DNA of 25,782 bases from Bacteroidaceae bacterium (GCA_017503065.1 JAFVTT010000029.1:1-25782); one strand, 5' to 3'. Shown: positions 1-7,249, counted from the first letter of the stretch. Made by a program: numbers and translations. Notes: a model not told the origin generated them from the letters alone.

Positions 1-146
1 ATGATGATAATCGCTTTGTTTTTGAACAGATGTTTTGTCGCTTTGAGGGCGCAATGGGGTTCCATTGTAACCGAGAAGCGACGAAACAGATGACAAAAAG
101 ATAGCGTCATTAGCGCGTAACAGTCTAATGACCGATTTGGGTTTAT
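1..146. repeat. Dispersed palindromic element, copy A (left end cut by window edge)
   Basis: About 140 nt here match 21559-21700 at roughly 80-85% identity by eye, including the shared 19-mers TTTTTGAACAGATGTTTTG and CGAGAAGCGACGAAACAGA. The element is self-complementary: GTTTTGTCGCTT can pair with AAGCGACGAAAC, and inside that CAATGG pairs with CCATTG over a GGTT loop. The right end, TAATGACCGATTTGGGTT (126-143), is the reverse complement at 17 of 18 positions of the left end of copy B (21536-21553). This implies terminal inverted repeats, with the left terminus of copy A lying outside the window. No reading frame is apparent. It could be a MITE-like element or a structured RNA; nothing here decides between them. 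Confidence 0.8.
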
Positions 147-151
147 ATTTC

Positions 152-188
152 TTTGGTAAAAGTAGGGACGCAGCGCGCTGCGTCCGCT
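152..188. terminator. GGGAC-type palindrome behind the helicase gene, likely terminator
   Basis: GGACGCAGCGCGCTGCGTCC at 166-185 is a perfect 20-bp palindrome, extended by GTAAA/TTTAC flanks. It begins a few bases past the stop codon of the minus-strand helicase gene, and on that strand it is followed by a TACTTTTACC tract. It could act as an intrinsic terminator. It also belongs to the GTAGGGAC palindrome family found at 6282-6345, 21472-21507 and 21743-21808. Confidence 0.6.
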
Positions 189-2192
189 TTACTTCTTCTT
201 AGGTTTGCGACGTGCCCAACCTTCTTCGTTGAAGTCGGGCATTTCGCCTTTTAGGGGAGAGGTGTCGGGATGCAGGAACTTCATCCAGTCCTCCTTGGTG
301 TAGTGATGTTGCTGAGCAGGGGACTTGGACGATGAGCGGTGAGCGGATGGGGGATTTGACGGTGAGCGGTGAGCGGTGAGCGGATGAGCGAGTTTTCCGT
401 TTTCCGTTTTCCGTTTTCCGTTTACCTTGTTTCTGCTCTCGCTTGCTCGCAAAGTTCTCCTTTCTCCTTTGACTTTAGCCCCTCCGGGCGTCGACCTTCG
501 GTTCTCCTTTCTCCTTTCGTCTTTATCGTTCTCGCTCTTGTCGGCAACATCGCACACCACACTACGACCTTTCACGGTCACTCCGTGCTTCATGGACTTG
601 ATGACATCCTGAGCCTGCTCTGCCGCCACTTCCACGAAGGTAAAACTCTTCATCAGGTCTATCTTGCCCACTTCCACCTGCATGCCCTTCGTGGCACGGT
701 TTATCAGGCCTATGACCTCCTTGGCATAGAATCCGTCTATCTTGCCCACATTGAGGAACAGACGTGTGTAGCCTTCCTCGGCCTGACGCGGACCGCCCTT
801 GCCATTGCGCTTGGTGCGCTCCTTGCCACTGCCTCCCTTGCCCTCCTGCACCTCCTCTATTTCCGGTGCATCGGCATAGTATGCCAGGAAGCGTCCGAAC
901 TCGCGGCTGACAATGCGCTTGATGAGTTCTTCCTTGTCGAGCCATTCCCAGCGGCGCACCACCTCGGGCAATACCTCGGCAATCTCCTCTTCCATCACGT
1001 CCACACGCTCTATGTCGTCTATGACACGGTAGAGTTGTTTCTGGCATATCTCCTTGCCAGAGGGCAGGGTGCCACGCTCGAACTGCTTCTGTATGGCCTT
1101 TTCAATGATACGTATCTTGCCCTTTTCGCGGACGTGAACTATGCTTATGCTCGTACCCTTCTTGCCGGCACGGCCTGTACGTCCGCTTCGGTGGGTATAG
1201 TTCTCGGTATCGTCGGGCAGACCGTAGTTGATGACATGCGTCAGGTCGTTCACGTCCAAGCCGCGTGCCGCCACGTCCGTGGCCACAAGCAACTGTGTGC
1301 GGTGCTGGCGGAACTTCTGCATGGTCAGGTCGCGCTGTTGCTGGGAGAGGTCGCCATGCAGGGCATCGGCATTGTATCCGTCCTGTATAAGTTTGTCGGC
1401 AATCTCCTGTGTCTCCATACGGGTACGGCAGAAGACGATGCCGTAGATTCGGGGATAGTAGTCCACCACACGCTTCAGCGCCAGATATTTGTCTTGCGCG
1501 CGTACCATATAATATATATGGTTCACATGCTCCGCTCCCTCGTTGCGCGACCCCACCTGTATCTCCTTCGTGTCCTTGAGGTACTGGCGTGCTATGGCCT
1601 CAATTTCCTTGCTCATTGTGGCGGAGAAGAGCAGTGTGCGGTGCTCCTCGGGTATACCGCCGAGGATTTCGTTCAGGTCTTCCTGGAAACCCATTGTGAG
1701 CATTTCATCTGCCTCGTCCAGTATCACGTTTCTTATGGTGGAGAGGTCGGCTGCTCCGCGCTTCATCAGGTCTATGAGTCGTCCCGGCGTAGCCACGAGC
1801 ACGTTTATGCCGCGCTTGAGGGCACGGATTTGTGCCTCTATGCTGGTACCTCCGTACACGGGCAGTATGCGCACGCCCTCGGAATGCTTTGAGAATCCCT
1901 CCAGGTCGTCGGCTATCTGCAGGCACAACTCTCTGGTGGGTGCCAGAATCAGGGAAACGGGATGCTGGGGCATTCCCTCGGTAAGTTGCACTATGGGCAG
2001 ACCGTATGCCGCCGTCTTGCCGGTACCTGTCTGTGCCAGTGCTACCATGTCGCCCTGCCATCCGCTTTCGTCCCCGTTGCCTAAGAGCACCGGTATCACC
2101 GCCTCCTGAATGGGCATGGGGTATTCATAACCTTGCTCGCCAATGGCTTGCAGTATCCTCTCGTTCAGTCCTAACTCTTCAAATGATTTCAT
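189..2192 (-). CDS. DEAD-box ATP-dependent RNA helicase with DbpA-type RNA-binding domain
   Basis: An RNA-unwinding ATPase that would act in the cytoplasm on ribosome assembly or mRNA structure. Visible motifs: Q motif PMPIQE (25-30), Walker A AQTGTGKT (53-60), PTREL (85-89), TPGR (135-138), DEAD (159-162), SAT (190-192), motif V with ATDVAARGLD (304-313) and motif VI HRSGRTGRAG (334-343). Residues about 475-552 resemble the DbpA RNA-binding domain of the CsdA/DeaD/DbpA group. The tail from about 631 (YTKEDWMKFL to a Lys/Arg-rich end) looks like a genuine C-terminus. Residues about 553-625 are odd: they are encoded by DNA that matches intergenic repeats elsewhere in this window (468-492 and 431-459, plus GTGAGCGG and CCGTTTT tandem runs). 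It is the last gene of a minus-strand cluster, 24 bp after the GNAT gene. The family is certain; the exact orthologue name is not. Confidence 0.97.
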   Translation of the reverse strand: MKSFEELGLNERILQAIGEQGYEYPMPIQEAVIPVLLGNGDESGWQGDMVALAQTGTGKTAAYGLPIVQLTEGMPQHPVSLILAPTRELCLQIADDLEGFSKHSEGVRILPVYGGTSIEAQIRALKRGINVLVATPGRLIDLMKRGAADLSTIRNVILDEADEMLTMGFQEDLNEILGGIPEEHRTLLFSATMSKEIEAIARQYLKDTKEIQVGSRNEGAEHVNHIYYMVRAQDKYLALKRVVDYYPRIYGIVFCRTRMETQEIADKLIQDGYNADALHGDLSQQQRDLTMQKFRQHRTQLLVATDVAARGLDVNDLTHVINYGLPDDTENYTHRSGRTGRAGKKGTSISIVHVREKGKIRIIEKAIQKQFERGTLPSGKEICQKQLYRVIDDIERVDVMEEEIAEVLPEVVRRWEWLDKEELIKRIVSREFGRFLAYYADAPEIEEVQEGKGGSGKERTKRNGKGGPRQAEEGYTRLFLNVGKIDGFYAKEVIGLINRATKGMQVEVGKIDLMKSFTFVEVAAEQAQDVIKSMKHGVTVKGRSVVCDVADKSENDKDERRKENRRSTPGGAKVKGERRTLRASESRNKVNGKRKTENGKLAHPLTAHRSPSNPPSAHRSSSKSPAQQHHYTKEDWMKFLHPDTSPLKGEMPDFNEEGWARRKPKKK
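330..515 (-). repeat. Repeat-derived DNA inside the helicase coding sequence
   Basis: This stretch encodes roughly helicase residues 560-621, between the RNA-binding domain and the terminal tail. Bases 468-492 are identical to 21826-21850 (25 bp, intergenic). Bases 431-459 match intergenic 6429-6457 with one mismatch. Bases 362-424 hold GTGAGCGG tandem units followed by repeated CCGTTTT, as in intergenic 6219-6250. The frame stays open throughout. The encoded stretch is basic and rich in Ser, Pro, Arg and Lys, so it is probably disordered. Confidence 0.8.
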
Positions 2193-2216
2193 CCGAAATG
2201 TGTTCAGTATTTGTTC

Positions 2217-2645
2217 TTATACGTCTATAGTATAGACGTTTGTTTCTTTTTGCTTAAAACCCATCTTGCGGTATAGTGCATTGGCTGCTATGCGGGAAGG
2301 CTTGGAGGTGAGCCCCACCTTGTAGGACTGTCCCGTACCGGCCAGATAGTCCAAAGCCGCCTGCACCAGTTTCCTTCCAAGACCTGTGCCCTGACATTCT
2401 GGCAAGACAACAACGTCCTCTATGGTGGCATGCCTGCCAGTTGGAATCGTGAAGCAGCATACCGTGGTCATGCCCACGATGCAACCTTCCTCATTACGTG
2501 CCACAAACAGGTGTGAATCCTCCTTGGCGATGACCTCGTCGATAATCTCTCTATTGCCCTTGCACGAGGTAGAAAGCACTCCAATCAAGGTTTCAATCTG
2601 ACGGAAATCCTCGTCCGAGCAGAATGTCATTATTGATATTTCCAT
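2217..2645 (-). CDS. GNAT-family N-acetyltransferase
   Basis: A 142-residue protein the size of a single GNAT domain, which transfers an acetyl group from acetyl-CoA to an amine on an unknown substrate. The acetyl-CoA-binding motif A is clear: the strand IEDVVVLPE is followed by QGTGLGRKLV (Q/R-x-x-G-x-G type), then a later ANALYRKMGF segment typical of motif B. It starts 17 bp after the stop of the CPBP protease gene and ends 24 bp before the helicase gene, so the three are probably co-transcribed. The substrate cannot be inferred from sequence alone. Confidence 0.9.
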   Translation of the reverse strand: MEISIMTFCSDEDFRQIETLIGVLSTSCKGNREIIDEVIAKEDSHLFVARNEEGCIVGMTTVCCFTIPTGRHATIEDVVVLPECQGTGLGRKLVQAALDYLAGTGQSYKVGLTSKPSRIAANALYRKMGFKQKETNVYTIDV

Positions 2646-2662
2646 AGGGTAAGTGGAATTTG

Positions 2663-3535
2663 TTACAATGTCTCCTGCGATGTATTGTCAGTGTTTGTTG
2701 CTGTTTGTATCATGTGTTCCTGTCTGCCACCAATGACATACCATGCCAGTATGCCTACGCACAGGACGGACAAAATTGCTATCATGCTCCATGCCATGCC
2801 ATTGCCTCCGAAGGTGTCTACAAGGCTGTATTCCTTCACCTTGTCGCCAAGCAGCCAAACCTGCAGGCATGCCACTGAGTTGTTGAGGATATGCAGGATG
2901 ATGGGCCATATTATATTCCCGCTTCGCCAGTACAGTATGCCAAGCATGATGCCCATGGCTCCGGCAAAGAACACCTGGGCAGGGTTCATGTGCAGGAGAC
3001 CGAAAAGCACGGCGCTGACCACGATAGCAATAGGGGCGCTGCAGTTGCGTCTGAGCATGTGACCCATGATGCCCCAGCGGAACATCACCTCCTCGCCCAA
3101 CGGTGCACCCATGGCAATGGCCAGCATGCCCCATGGTTCGCGGCACAATCCTATCATCTGCTCCTCCATGATATTGGGCAGGGCAACAAGTTCGCTGAGC
3201 AGGTCCAAGGCTATGGTGCCAAGGATGCAGCCACCGATTGCCACCAGACTCCTCGTCCAACGTGTGGAGGACGGCACGTAGGCACTATTACTATTGGCGT
3301 AAAGACTTCTGCGGAACAAGAACAGGCATGAAACGGCCATAAGCACATTGCATGCAAAGGTGGCAATTCCTACCAACCGTGCATCAAAGAGGCGCTCCGA
3401 AACATTGTCCAACAGATTGCCACCACCGGTGACCATCTGCACTACCAACACAATGACACCACCCAATGCCTGGAACAACAGGAAAAGAAGTAAGGCCAAC
3501 AGTGGGCGCTTGAGAATAACAAGAAATCTGCTCAT
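2663..3535 (-). CDS. CPBP family intramembrane glutamic endopeptidase (Abi/CAAX-like)
   Basis: A 290-residue polytopic membrane protein of the CPBP (Rce1-like) family. Conserved motifs are all present: EE at 148-149 with R153 (EExxxR), F178-x3-H182 (FxxxH) and H215-x3-N219 (HxxxN). Hydrophobic segments lie near residues 8-36, 55-75, 97-118, 135-147, 165-203 and 250-268. Bacterial members include bacteriocin-immunity and membrane-proteolysis proteins, but substrates are mostly unknown. It is first in a minus-strand cluster with the GNAT and helicase genes and has its own promoter (3600-3631). No bacteriocin gene is visible nearby, so an immunity role is not supported here. Confidence 0.92.
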   Translation of the reverse strand: MSRFLVILKRPLLALLLFLLFQALGGVIVLVVQMVTGGGNLLDNVSERLFDARLVGIATFACNVLMAVSCLFLFRRSLYANSNSAYVPSSTRWTRSLVAIGGCILGTIALDLLSELVALPNIMEEQMIGLCREPWGMLAIAMGAPLGEEVMFRWGIMGHMLRRNCSAPIAIVVSAVLFGLLHMNPAQVFFAGAMGIMLGILYWRSGNIIWPIILHILNNSVACLQVWLLGDKVKEYSLVDTFGGNGMAWSMIAILSVLCVGILAWYVIGGRQEHMIQTATNTDNTSQETL

Positions 3536-3599
3536 TGTACGTTAATAATTAAGGTCCGTCGGGAAGAGTACGGGCATATCTTCCTTAGGGTAACGAGTA

Positions 3600-3631
3600 C
3601 AAAAGTAACCATTTATCCATAAAAACGCAAA
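3600..3631 (-). promoter_or_regulatory. Bacteroidetes-type promoter for the CPBP-GNAT-helicase cluster
   Basis: On the minus strand a TTTG (-33) at 3631-3628 is followed after 20 bp by TACTTTTG (-7, TAnnTTTG) at 3607-3600. The spacing matches the Bacteroidetes primary sigma consensus. Transcription would start near 3593, leaving a leader of about 60 nt before the CPBP start codon. Its -33 box lies only 6 bp from the -33 box of the divergent methyltransferase promoter. Confidence 0.8.
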
Positions 3632-3637
3632 GATTTC

Positions 3638-3668
3638 TTGTACGGCTTTCAGGAATTGCTTACTTTTG
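3638..3668 (+). promoter_or_regulatory. Bacteroidetes-type promoter for the rRNA methyltransferase gene
   Basis: TTG at 3638-3640 and TACTTTTG at 3661-3668 are separated by 20 bp. Transcription would begin near 3674, almost at the ATG at 3677, so the mRNA would be nearly leaderless. This also argues against the longer reading frame that opens at 3638, because that start lies inside the promoter. Confidence 0.75.
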
Positions 3669-3676
3669 TCTTCATA

Positions 3677-4492
3677 ATGCAGACACAGGATACCATAACC
3701 AGCGCACAGAACCCGAGGATAAAGGCTCTGCTGCAACTTCAGCAGAAATCGGCCTGCCGCAAAGAACAGGGTCTTTTCGTGGTGGAAGGCCGTCGCGAAC
3801 TGATGCATTGCCTGTCCAAGGGATACCAGGCAGACACATTGTTCATCTGTACAGAAATACTGAAGGCTGAGCAGGAGTATGACAATCTTCTTGCCGTCAT
3901 GCCTTCTTGCAAGTGCATATATGTATCTCCCAATGTGTATGACCGCATAGCATACCGTGGCGGTACTGAAGGCATAGTGGCCACCATAAGGATGAAACTT
4001 CATGGCCTGGACACCCTGCCAACACCTTCCCAAGGCCATGCACCGCTCTACGTGGTGCTGGAAAGCGTGGAAAAACCGGGCAACCTCGGTGCCATACTGC
4101 GCAGTGCCGATGCGGCCGGGGTGGATGCTGTAATAGTGTGCGACCCTCTTACCGACCTTTATAATCCCAACCTCATACGTTCATCCCTGGGTGGCATATT
4201 CTCCGTGCCTACAATAGCCTGTACCAGTCAAGAGTGTATTGAGCATTTCAAAGCACACGGCATACGCATACTCACGGCACAACTGCAGGATTCGTCGCTT
4301 TATTACGATACGGACATGACCCTGCCCACGGCCATAGTGATGGGAACGGAGGCTACGGGGCTTACCGACCAGTGGCGCCAGGCTGCCGACGCTCACATAC
4401 GCATACCCATGCTGGGCATACTGGATTCGCTCAATGTTTCCGTGTCTGCCGCCATACTGATGTTCGAAGCGGTGCGACAGAGACAGAAATAG
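3677..4492 (+). CDS. SpoU/TrmH-family RNA 2'-O-methyltransferase
   Basis: A 271-residue SPOUT methyltransferase that would transfer a methyl group from S-adenosylmethionine to a ribose 2'-OH of rRNA or tRNA. The N-terminal substrate-binding region (ITSAQNPRIKALLQL, then FVVEGRREL) is typical of RlmB/TsnR-like enzymes. The catalytic domain shows motif 1 (EKPGNLGAILRSADAAG), motif 2 (IVMGTEATGL) and motif 3 (LDSLNVSVSAAILMFE), which form the trefoil knot. I chose the ATG at 3677 because the longer frame starts within the promoter. The gene stands alone: divergent from the CPBP cluster and convergent with tRNA-Leu, separated by a shared hairpin. Which nucleotide it modifies is unknown. Confidence 0.93.
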   Translation: MQTQDTITSAQNPRIKALLQLQQKSACRKEQGLFVVEGRRELMHCLSKGYQADTLFICTEILKAEQEYDNLLAVMPSCKCIYVSPNVYDRIAYRGGTEGIVATIRMKLHGLDTLPTPSQGHAPLYVVLESVEKPGNLGAILRSADAAGVDAVIVCDPLTDLYNPNLIRSSLGGIFSVPTIACTSQECIEHFKAHGIRILTAQLQDSSLYYDTDMTLPTAIVMGTEATGLTDQWRQAADAHIRIPMLGILDSLNVSVSAAILMFEAVRQRQK

Positions 4493-4498
4493 CCTATA

Positions 4499-4540
4499 AA
4501 GCAAGAGAGTCTGTCCTATGACGAACAGACTCTCTTGCTT
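4499..4540. terminator. Bidirectional hairpin terminator between methyltransferase and tRNA-Leu
   Basis: A perfect 16-bp stem (4499-4514 with 4525-4540) encloses a 10-nt loop. On the minus strand the stem is followed by CTTTATAGG, a short U-rich tract, so it probably ends the tRNA-Leu transcript. It lies 6 bp after the methyltransferase stop codon and may serve that gene as well. Confidence 0.85.
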
Positions 4541-4544
4541 GCAG

Positions 4545-4626
4545 TACCCAGAGCCGGGATCGAACCGGCACACCTTGCGGTATTGGTGTTTGAGACCAAC
4601 GCGTCTACCTATTCCGCCATCTGGGC
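4545..4626 (-). tRNA. tRNA-Leu (anticodon CAA)
   Basis: On the minus strand, GCCCAGA at the 5' end pairs with TCTGGGT at the 3' end, with A as discriminator. The anticodon arm TTGGT/ACCAA encloses the 7-nt loop CTCAAAC, giving anticodon CAA and reading UUG leucine codons. The T arm carries GGTTCGATCCC. The long variable arm (ACCGCAAGGT) is the class II feature expected of tRNA-Leu. Length is 82 nt. The 3' CCA is not encoded. Anticodon and isotype agree. Confidence 0.96.
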
Positions 4627-4639
4627 TTATTTGCGAGTG

Positions 4640-4671
4640 CAAAGGTATGGCAATTTTTCGGAAACTCCAAA
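4640..4671 (-). promoter_or_regulatory. Promoter of tRNA-Leu
   Basis: Minus strand TTTG (4671-4668), 20 bp spacer, TACCTTTG (4647-4640). This is an ideal Bacteroidetes promoter; the predicted start near 4633 lies about 7 nt before the mature tRNA 5' end. Confidence 0.85.
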
Positions 4672-4689
4672 TAAATTGCAGGAAAATAG

Positions 4690-4751
4690 TGTAAGTACGC
4701 TTACATGTACGTAATTTTGCACTCCCCCGACTTGGTTGTCAAGGGGAGTGC
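4690..4751. terminator. Two stem-loops downstream of the flotillin gene
   Basis: A stem of GCACTCCCC (4719-4727) with GGGGAGTGC (4743-4751), with an inner CTTG/CAAG pairing, starts 11 bp past the flotillin stop codon. A second small hairpin, TGTAAG-TACG-CTTACA, lies at 4690-4705. Neither is followed by a clear U tract, so intrinsic termination is plausible but not certain. Confidence 0.5.
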
Positions 4752-4762
4752 ACTATAATAGT

Positions 4763-6127
4763 TTACTTCTGCTCAACCTTTTCGTCCTTCTTCTTGGCAA
4801 GGTACTCGGGGAGAGCCATACCGGCCTGGTCAAAGAGGTCGTTCAGAGGAGGAACGGACTTCATGAGACCTGACAAGAAGTTGGCTGTGGAGGTCTGACC
4901 GTTTGCATTGCCGGCACCACCGTCCCAAACAGTAACCTTGTCGATATTGATACCCTTGATGGCATCCACCTGAGTCTTGACAAGTTCGGGCAATTTCTCC
5001 AGCAGGAGCAAGGTATATGCTTTGGTGGCATCGCCTCCGGCAGCCTTGATCATACGGTCGTAACCGTCGGCCTGCTTGGTAAGAATCTCGTACAGGCCCT
5101 TAGCCTCAGCCTCCATCTTTGCGAAGATGGCGTCAGCCTCACCCTTGGCGTTGACACGCTTCTGCTCGGCCTCGGCCTCGGCAGCGATGACAAGACGGCG
5201 TTTTTCAATCTCCTGGGCCACGATGACGTTGGCATTCTGGCTGGCACGGTCGCGCTCGGCACGTGCATCCTCGGCCTTCTGCTCGGCAGCATAAGCCTCC
5301 TCCAGAGCCTGAGCCTGGGCAACCTTCTCGGCAGCAATGGCCTTGCGCTGTGCCTCTGCCTCGCGCTCACGACGGTTTGCGTCAGAGTTGGCAATGGTAA
5401 TCTTGGCCTCGTTCTCACCCTGCACGGCCTGGGCATTGGCTTCGGCAGTACGGATACGGGTCTCGCGGACAGCCTCGGCACGACCGATTTCACCGACCTT
5501 CTCCTGCTCGGCAACGCGAACCTTGGCCTCGTTGATAGCCTTGGCGGCAGCCTCCTGACCGAGAGCCTCGATGTAGCCGCTCTCGTCCTTGATGTCGGTT
5601 ACGTTTACGTTGATAAGTCGAAGACCGATCTTCTTCAATTCCACCTCCACATTGGCGGTGATGGCCTCCAGGAACTTGTCGCGGTCTGAGTTCAGTTCCT
5701 CGATGCTCATGGTGGCGATAACCAGACGCAACTGACCGAACAGTATATCACGTGCCATTTCCTGAATCTGTGAAGACTGAAGACCAAGCAGACGCTCGGC
5801 GGCAGCCAACATTGACTCGGGTTCTGTACTGATACCCACGGTGAAACGGCAGGGAACGTCCACACGGATGTTCTGGCGTGACAGGGCGTTGGTAAGGTTG
5901 GCGTCAATGCCGATGGGGGTCAGCGACAGGTAGGCGTAGTCCTGGATTACAGGCCACACGAATGTACCGCCACCATGTACACACTTGGCAGAACCACGGT
6001 CACCAGTAGTACCGTATACTACAAGAATCTTGTCCGAGGGACAACGGCGGTAGCGGTTCAGGATGGCCATGACAAGCATGACGAACACCACTACACCTAC
6101 AACAATCAAATAAATAGGTTCAATCAT
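4763..6127 (-). CDS. Flotillin-like SPFH/Band 7 membrane-scaffold protein
   Basis: A 454-residue protein with one N-terminal membrane segment (about 5-23), an SPFH/Band 7 domain (about 28-210) and a long Ala/Glu/Lys/Arg-rich coiled coil (about 190-350). The C-terminal region carries the flotillin-type segment near LLLLEKLPELVKTQVDAIKG. Bacterial flotillins (FloT/YuaG, YqiK) organise membrane microdomains and protein complexes at the inner membrane. An NfeD/YuaF-like gene lies directly upstream on the same strand, the arrangement typical of floT operons, although here a 358-nt repeat-filled gap separates them and no TAnnTTTG box is seen in the gap. Whether the two are co-transcribed is an inference. 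Family assignment is secure. Confidence 0.94.
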   Translation of the reverse strand: MIEPIYLIVVGVVVFVMLVMAILNRYRRCPSDKILVVYGTTGDRGSAKCVHGGGTFVWPVIQDYAYLSLTPIGIDANLTNALSRQNIRVDVPCRFTVGISTEPESMLAAAERLLGLQSSQIQEMARDILFGQLRLVIATMSIEELNSDRDKFLEAITANVEVELKKIGLRLINVNVTDIKDESGYIEALGQEAAAKAINEAKVRVAEQEKVGEIGRAEAVRETRIRTAEANAQAVQGENEAKITIANSDANRREREAEAQRKAIAAEKVAQAQALEEAYAAEQKAEDARAERDRASQNANVIVAQEIEKRRLVIAAEAEAEQKRVNAKGEADAIFAKMEAEAKGLYEILTKQADGYDRMIKAAGGDATKAYTLLLLEKLPELVKTQVDAIKGINIDKVTVWDGGAGNANGQTSTANFLSGLMKSVPPLNDLFDQAGMALPEYLAKKKDEKVEQK

Positions 6128-6485
6128 AATGGATATGTTTTTAGGTTAGAGAATTAACGTTGAAGGTTAGGACCCCCTCAATCCCCCTGCAGGGGGAGGG
6201 GCGATTAACGTTTAACGGGTGAGCGGTGAGCGGTGAAAGTTTTCCGTTTTGACTTTGTCGAGCCTGCTTCCGCTCGGCTATGTAGGGACGCTGCGTGCAG
6301 CGTCCGAGAAGATAACCATGCGGACGCTGCACGCAGCGTCCCTACCATGTTTCTGTACTCTGTACTCTGTTAATCCCGCTCTGCGGTCTTGACTTTGCTC
6401 ATGCTCGGCATAATTCAAACAAGTTTGATTCTGCTCTCGCTTACTCGCAAAGTTCTCTGTACTCTGTACTCTGTTCTCCGTTTTC
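6128..6485. repeat. Repeat-mosaic spacer between flotillin and NfeD genes
   Basis: No gene is visible. From left to right: a CCCCCTGCAGGGGG palindrome (6183-6196); GTGAGCGG tandem units followed by AGTTTTCCGTTTT (6219-6250); an inverted pair of 24-nt arms (6282-6305 and 6322-6345); CTGTACTCTGTACTCTGTT twice (6353-6371 and 6457-6475); a CCGC/GCGG module (6372-6390) shared with 21702-21720; and a 29-nt stretch (6429-6457) shared with 431-459 inside the helicase gene. The modules recur in other spacers in different orders. Confidence 0.8.
6282..6345. repeat. Inverted pair of GTAGGGAC palindromes
   Basis: The 24-nt arm at 6282-6305 is the exact reverse complement of 6322-6345. Each arm is itself nearly palindromic (GGACGCTGC/GCAGCGTCC), so either a long hairpin or two small ones can form. 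GTAGGGAC lies at the outer left and GTCCCTAC at the outer right, the same architecture as 21743-21808. Confidence 0.85.
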
Positions 6486-7106
6486 CTACAGTTTTTCCAC
6501 GAGCACTGTTGTGCCGTCGATTACCTCAGTAACACGCACCTTTGAACCGGAGCGCAGAGGTGTGTCGGAGTCTGTCAGGGCACTCAATTCCTGCACGGAA
6601 CCGGAGAAACTTATCTGAACCTTGCCCATGCCGGTACGGTTTGCAGGAATGGTGAGGTAGACATCAACGGTTTGACCGACACAATCGCTTATGCGGTAAG
6701 CGCCATTCCTTTCCAATTTGCGCAATTGCTTATATATAAGTAAGAATATGTATACGAAAAGTACACCCACCAATATTGCAAAGATGGCAAGTACTATTGT
6801 ATTGGGGATAACAGAATAGAGGCACACACCACCCCATCCCAAACCAAGGAGGAAGTTGATGAAGTTGCGGATGGTGAACAGCTGCATGGCACCACCGGTG
6901 TCCAACGTGTCGCCATCGGAGAAATCGGCATCGCCACCAAAGTCAGCATCACCGCCGAAATCAATGTCTGTGTCGGCATCACCTATACCGATAAAGGTGA
7001 GCACCATCTGGACAAGGAAAACCAATGAGGTGATCAATGCAATGACCCAATACACCTGCAGAGTGGAAGGCTGGGCATTGTACCATTCATAAAATGTGTC
7101 TATCAT
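6486..7106 (-). CDS. NfeD/YuaF-like membrane protein with C-terminal OB fold
   Basis: A 206-residue protein with membrane segments near residues 17-39, 80-97 and 102-125, and a C-terminal region (about 138-206) of beta-rich OB-fold type, as in short NfeD proteins that lack the ClpP-like protease domain. Such proteins pair with SPFH/flotillin partners, and the flotillin-like gene follows on the same strand. Between the first two membrane segments lies an unusual acidic Asp/Gly repeat (about 43-69, units like DFGGDA), which could bind divalent cations on one face of the membrane; that is a guess from composition. Its own promoter lies at 7159-7189. Confidence 0.88.
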   Translation of the reverse strand: MIDTFYEWYNAQPSTLQVYWVIALITSLVFLVQMVLTFIGIGDADTDIDFGGDADFGGDADFSDGDTLDTGGAMQLFTIRNFINFLLGLGWGGVCLYSVIPNTIVLAIFAILVGVLFVYIFLLIYKQLRKLERNGAYRISDCVGQTVDVYLTIPANRTGMGKVQISFSGSVQELSALTDSDTPLRSGSKVRVTEVIDGTTVLVEKL

Positions 7107-7158
7107 AATGAAAAATGCGATAAGGGTTAGTCTCTTTCTTTTTTTCTTTTGTCATAGA

Positions 7159-7189
7159 CAAAGGTACAGAAAAGGGAGAAACGACGCAA
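7159..7189 (-). promoter_or_regulatory. Promoter of the NfeD-flotillin pair
   Basis: Minus strand TTG (7189-7187), 20 bp spacer, TACCTTTG (7166-7159). It is divergent from topA and gives a leader of about 45 nt. Confidence 0.75.
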
Positions 7190-7241
7190 GCATTTGCCAT
7201 TTTTTTTGAATAATAAATAAGGTATAATGGGAAAAATGACT

Positions 7242-7249
7242 TATCTTTG
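7242..7249 (+). promoter_or_regulatory. -7 box of the topA operon promoter
   Basis: TATCTTTG fits TAnnTTTG. No convincing TTG is found 20 bp upstream. Transcription would start near 7255, downstream of the alternative start at 7247, which supports translation from the ATG at 7280. Confidence 0.65.

Noticed and set aside
369..1892. 507-codon open frame antisense to the helicase gene
   Set aside because: It lies wholly within the helicase coding region, shows no recognisable domain, and its composition is that expected of a reverse-strand shadow.
2663..3535. Bacteriocin immunity locus
   Set aside because: CPBP proteins can serve in immunity, but no precursor peptide, modification enzyme or exporter is nearby.
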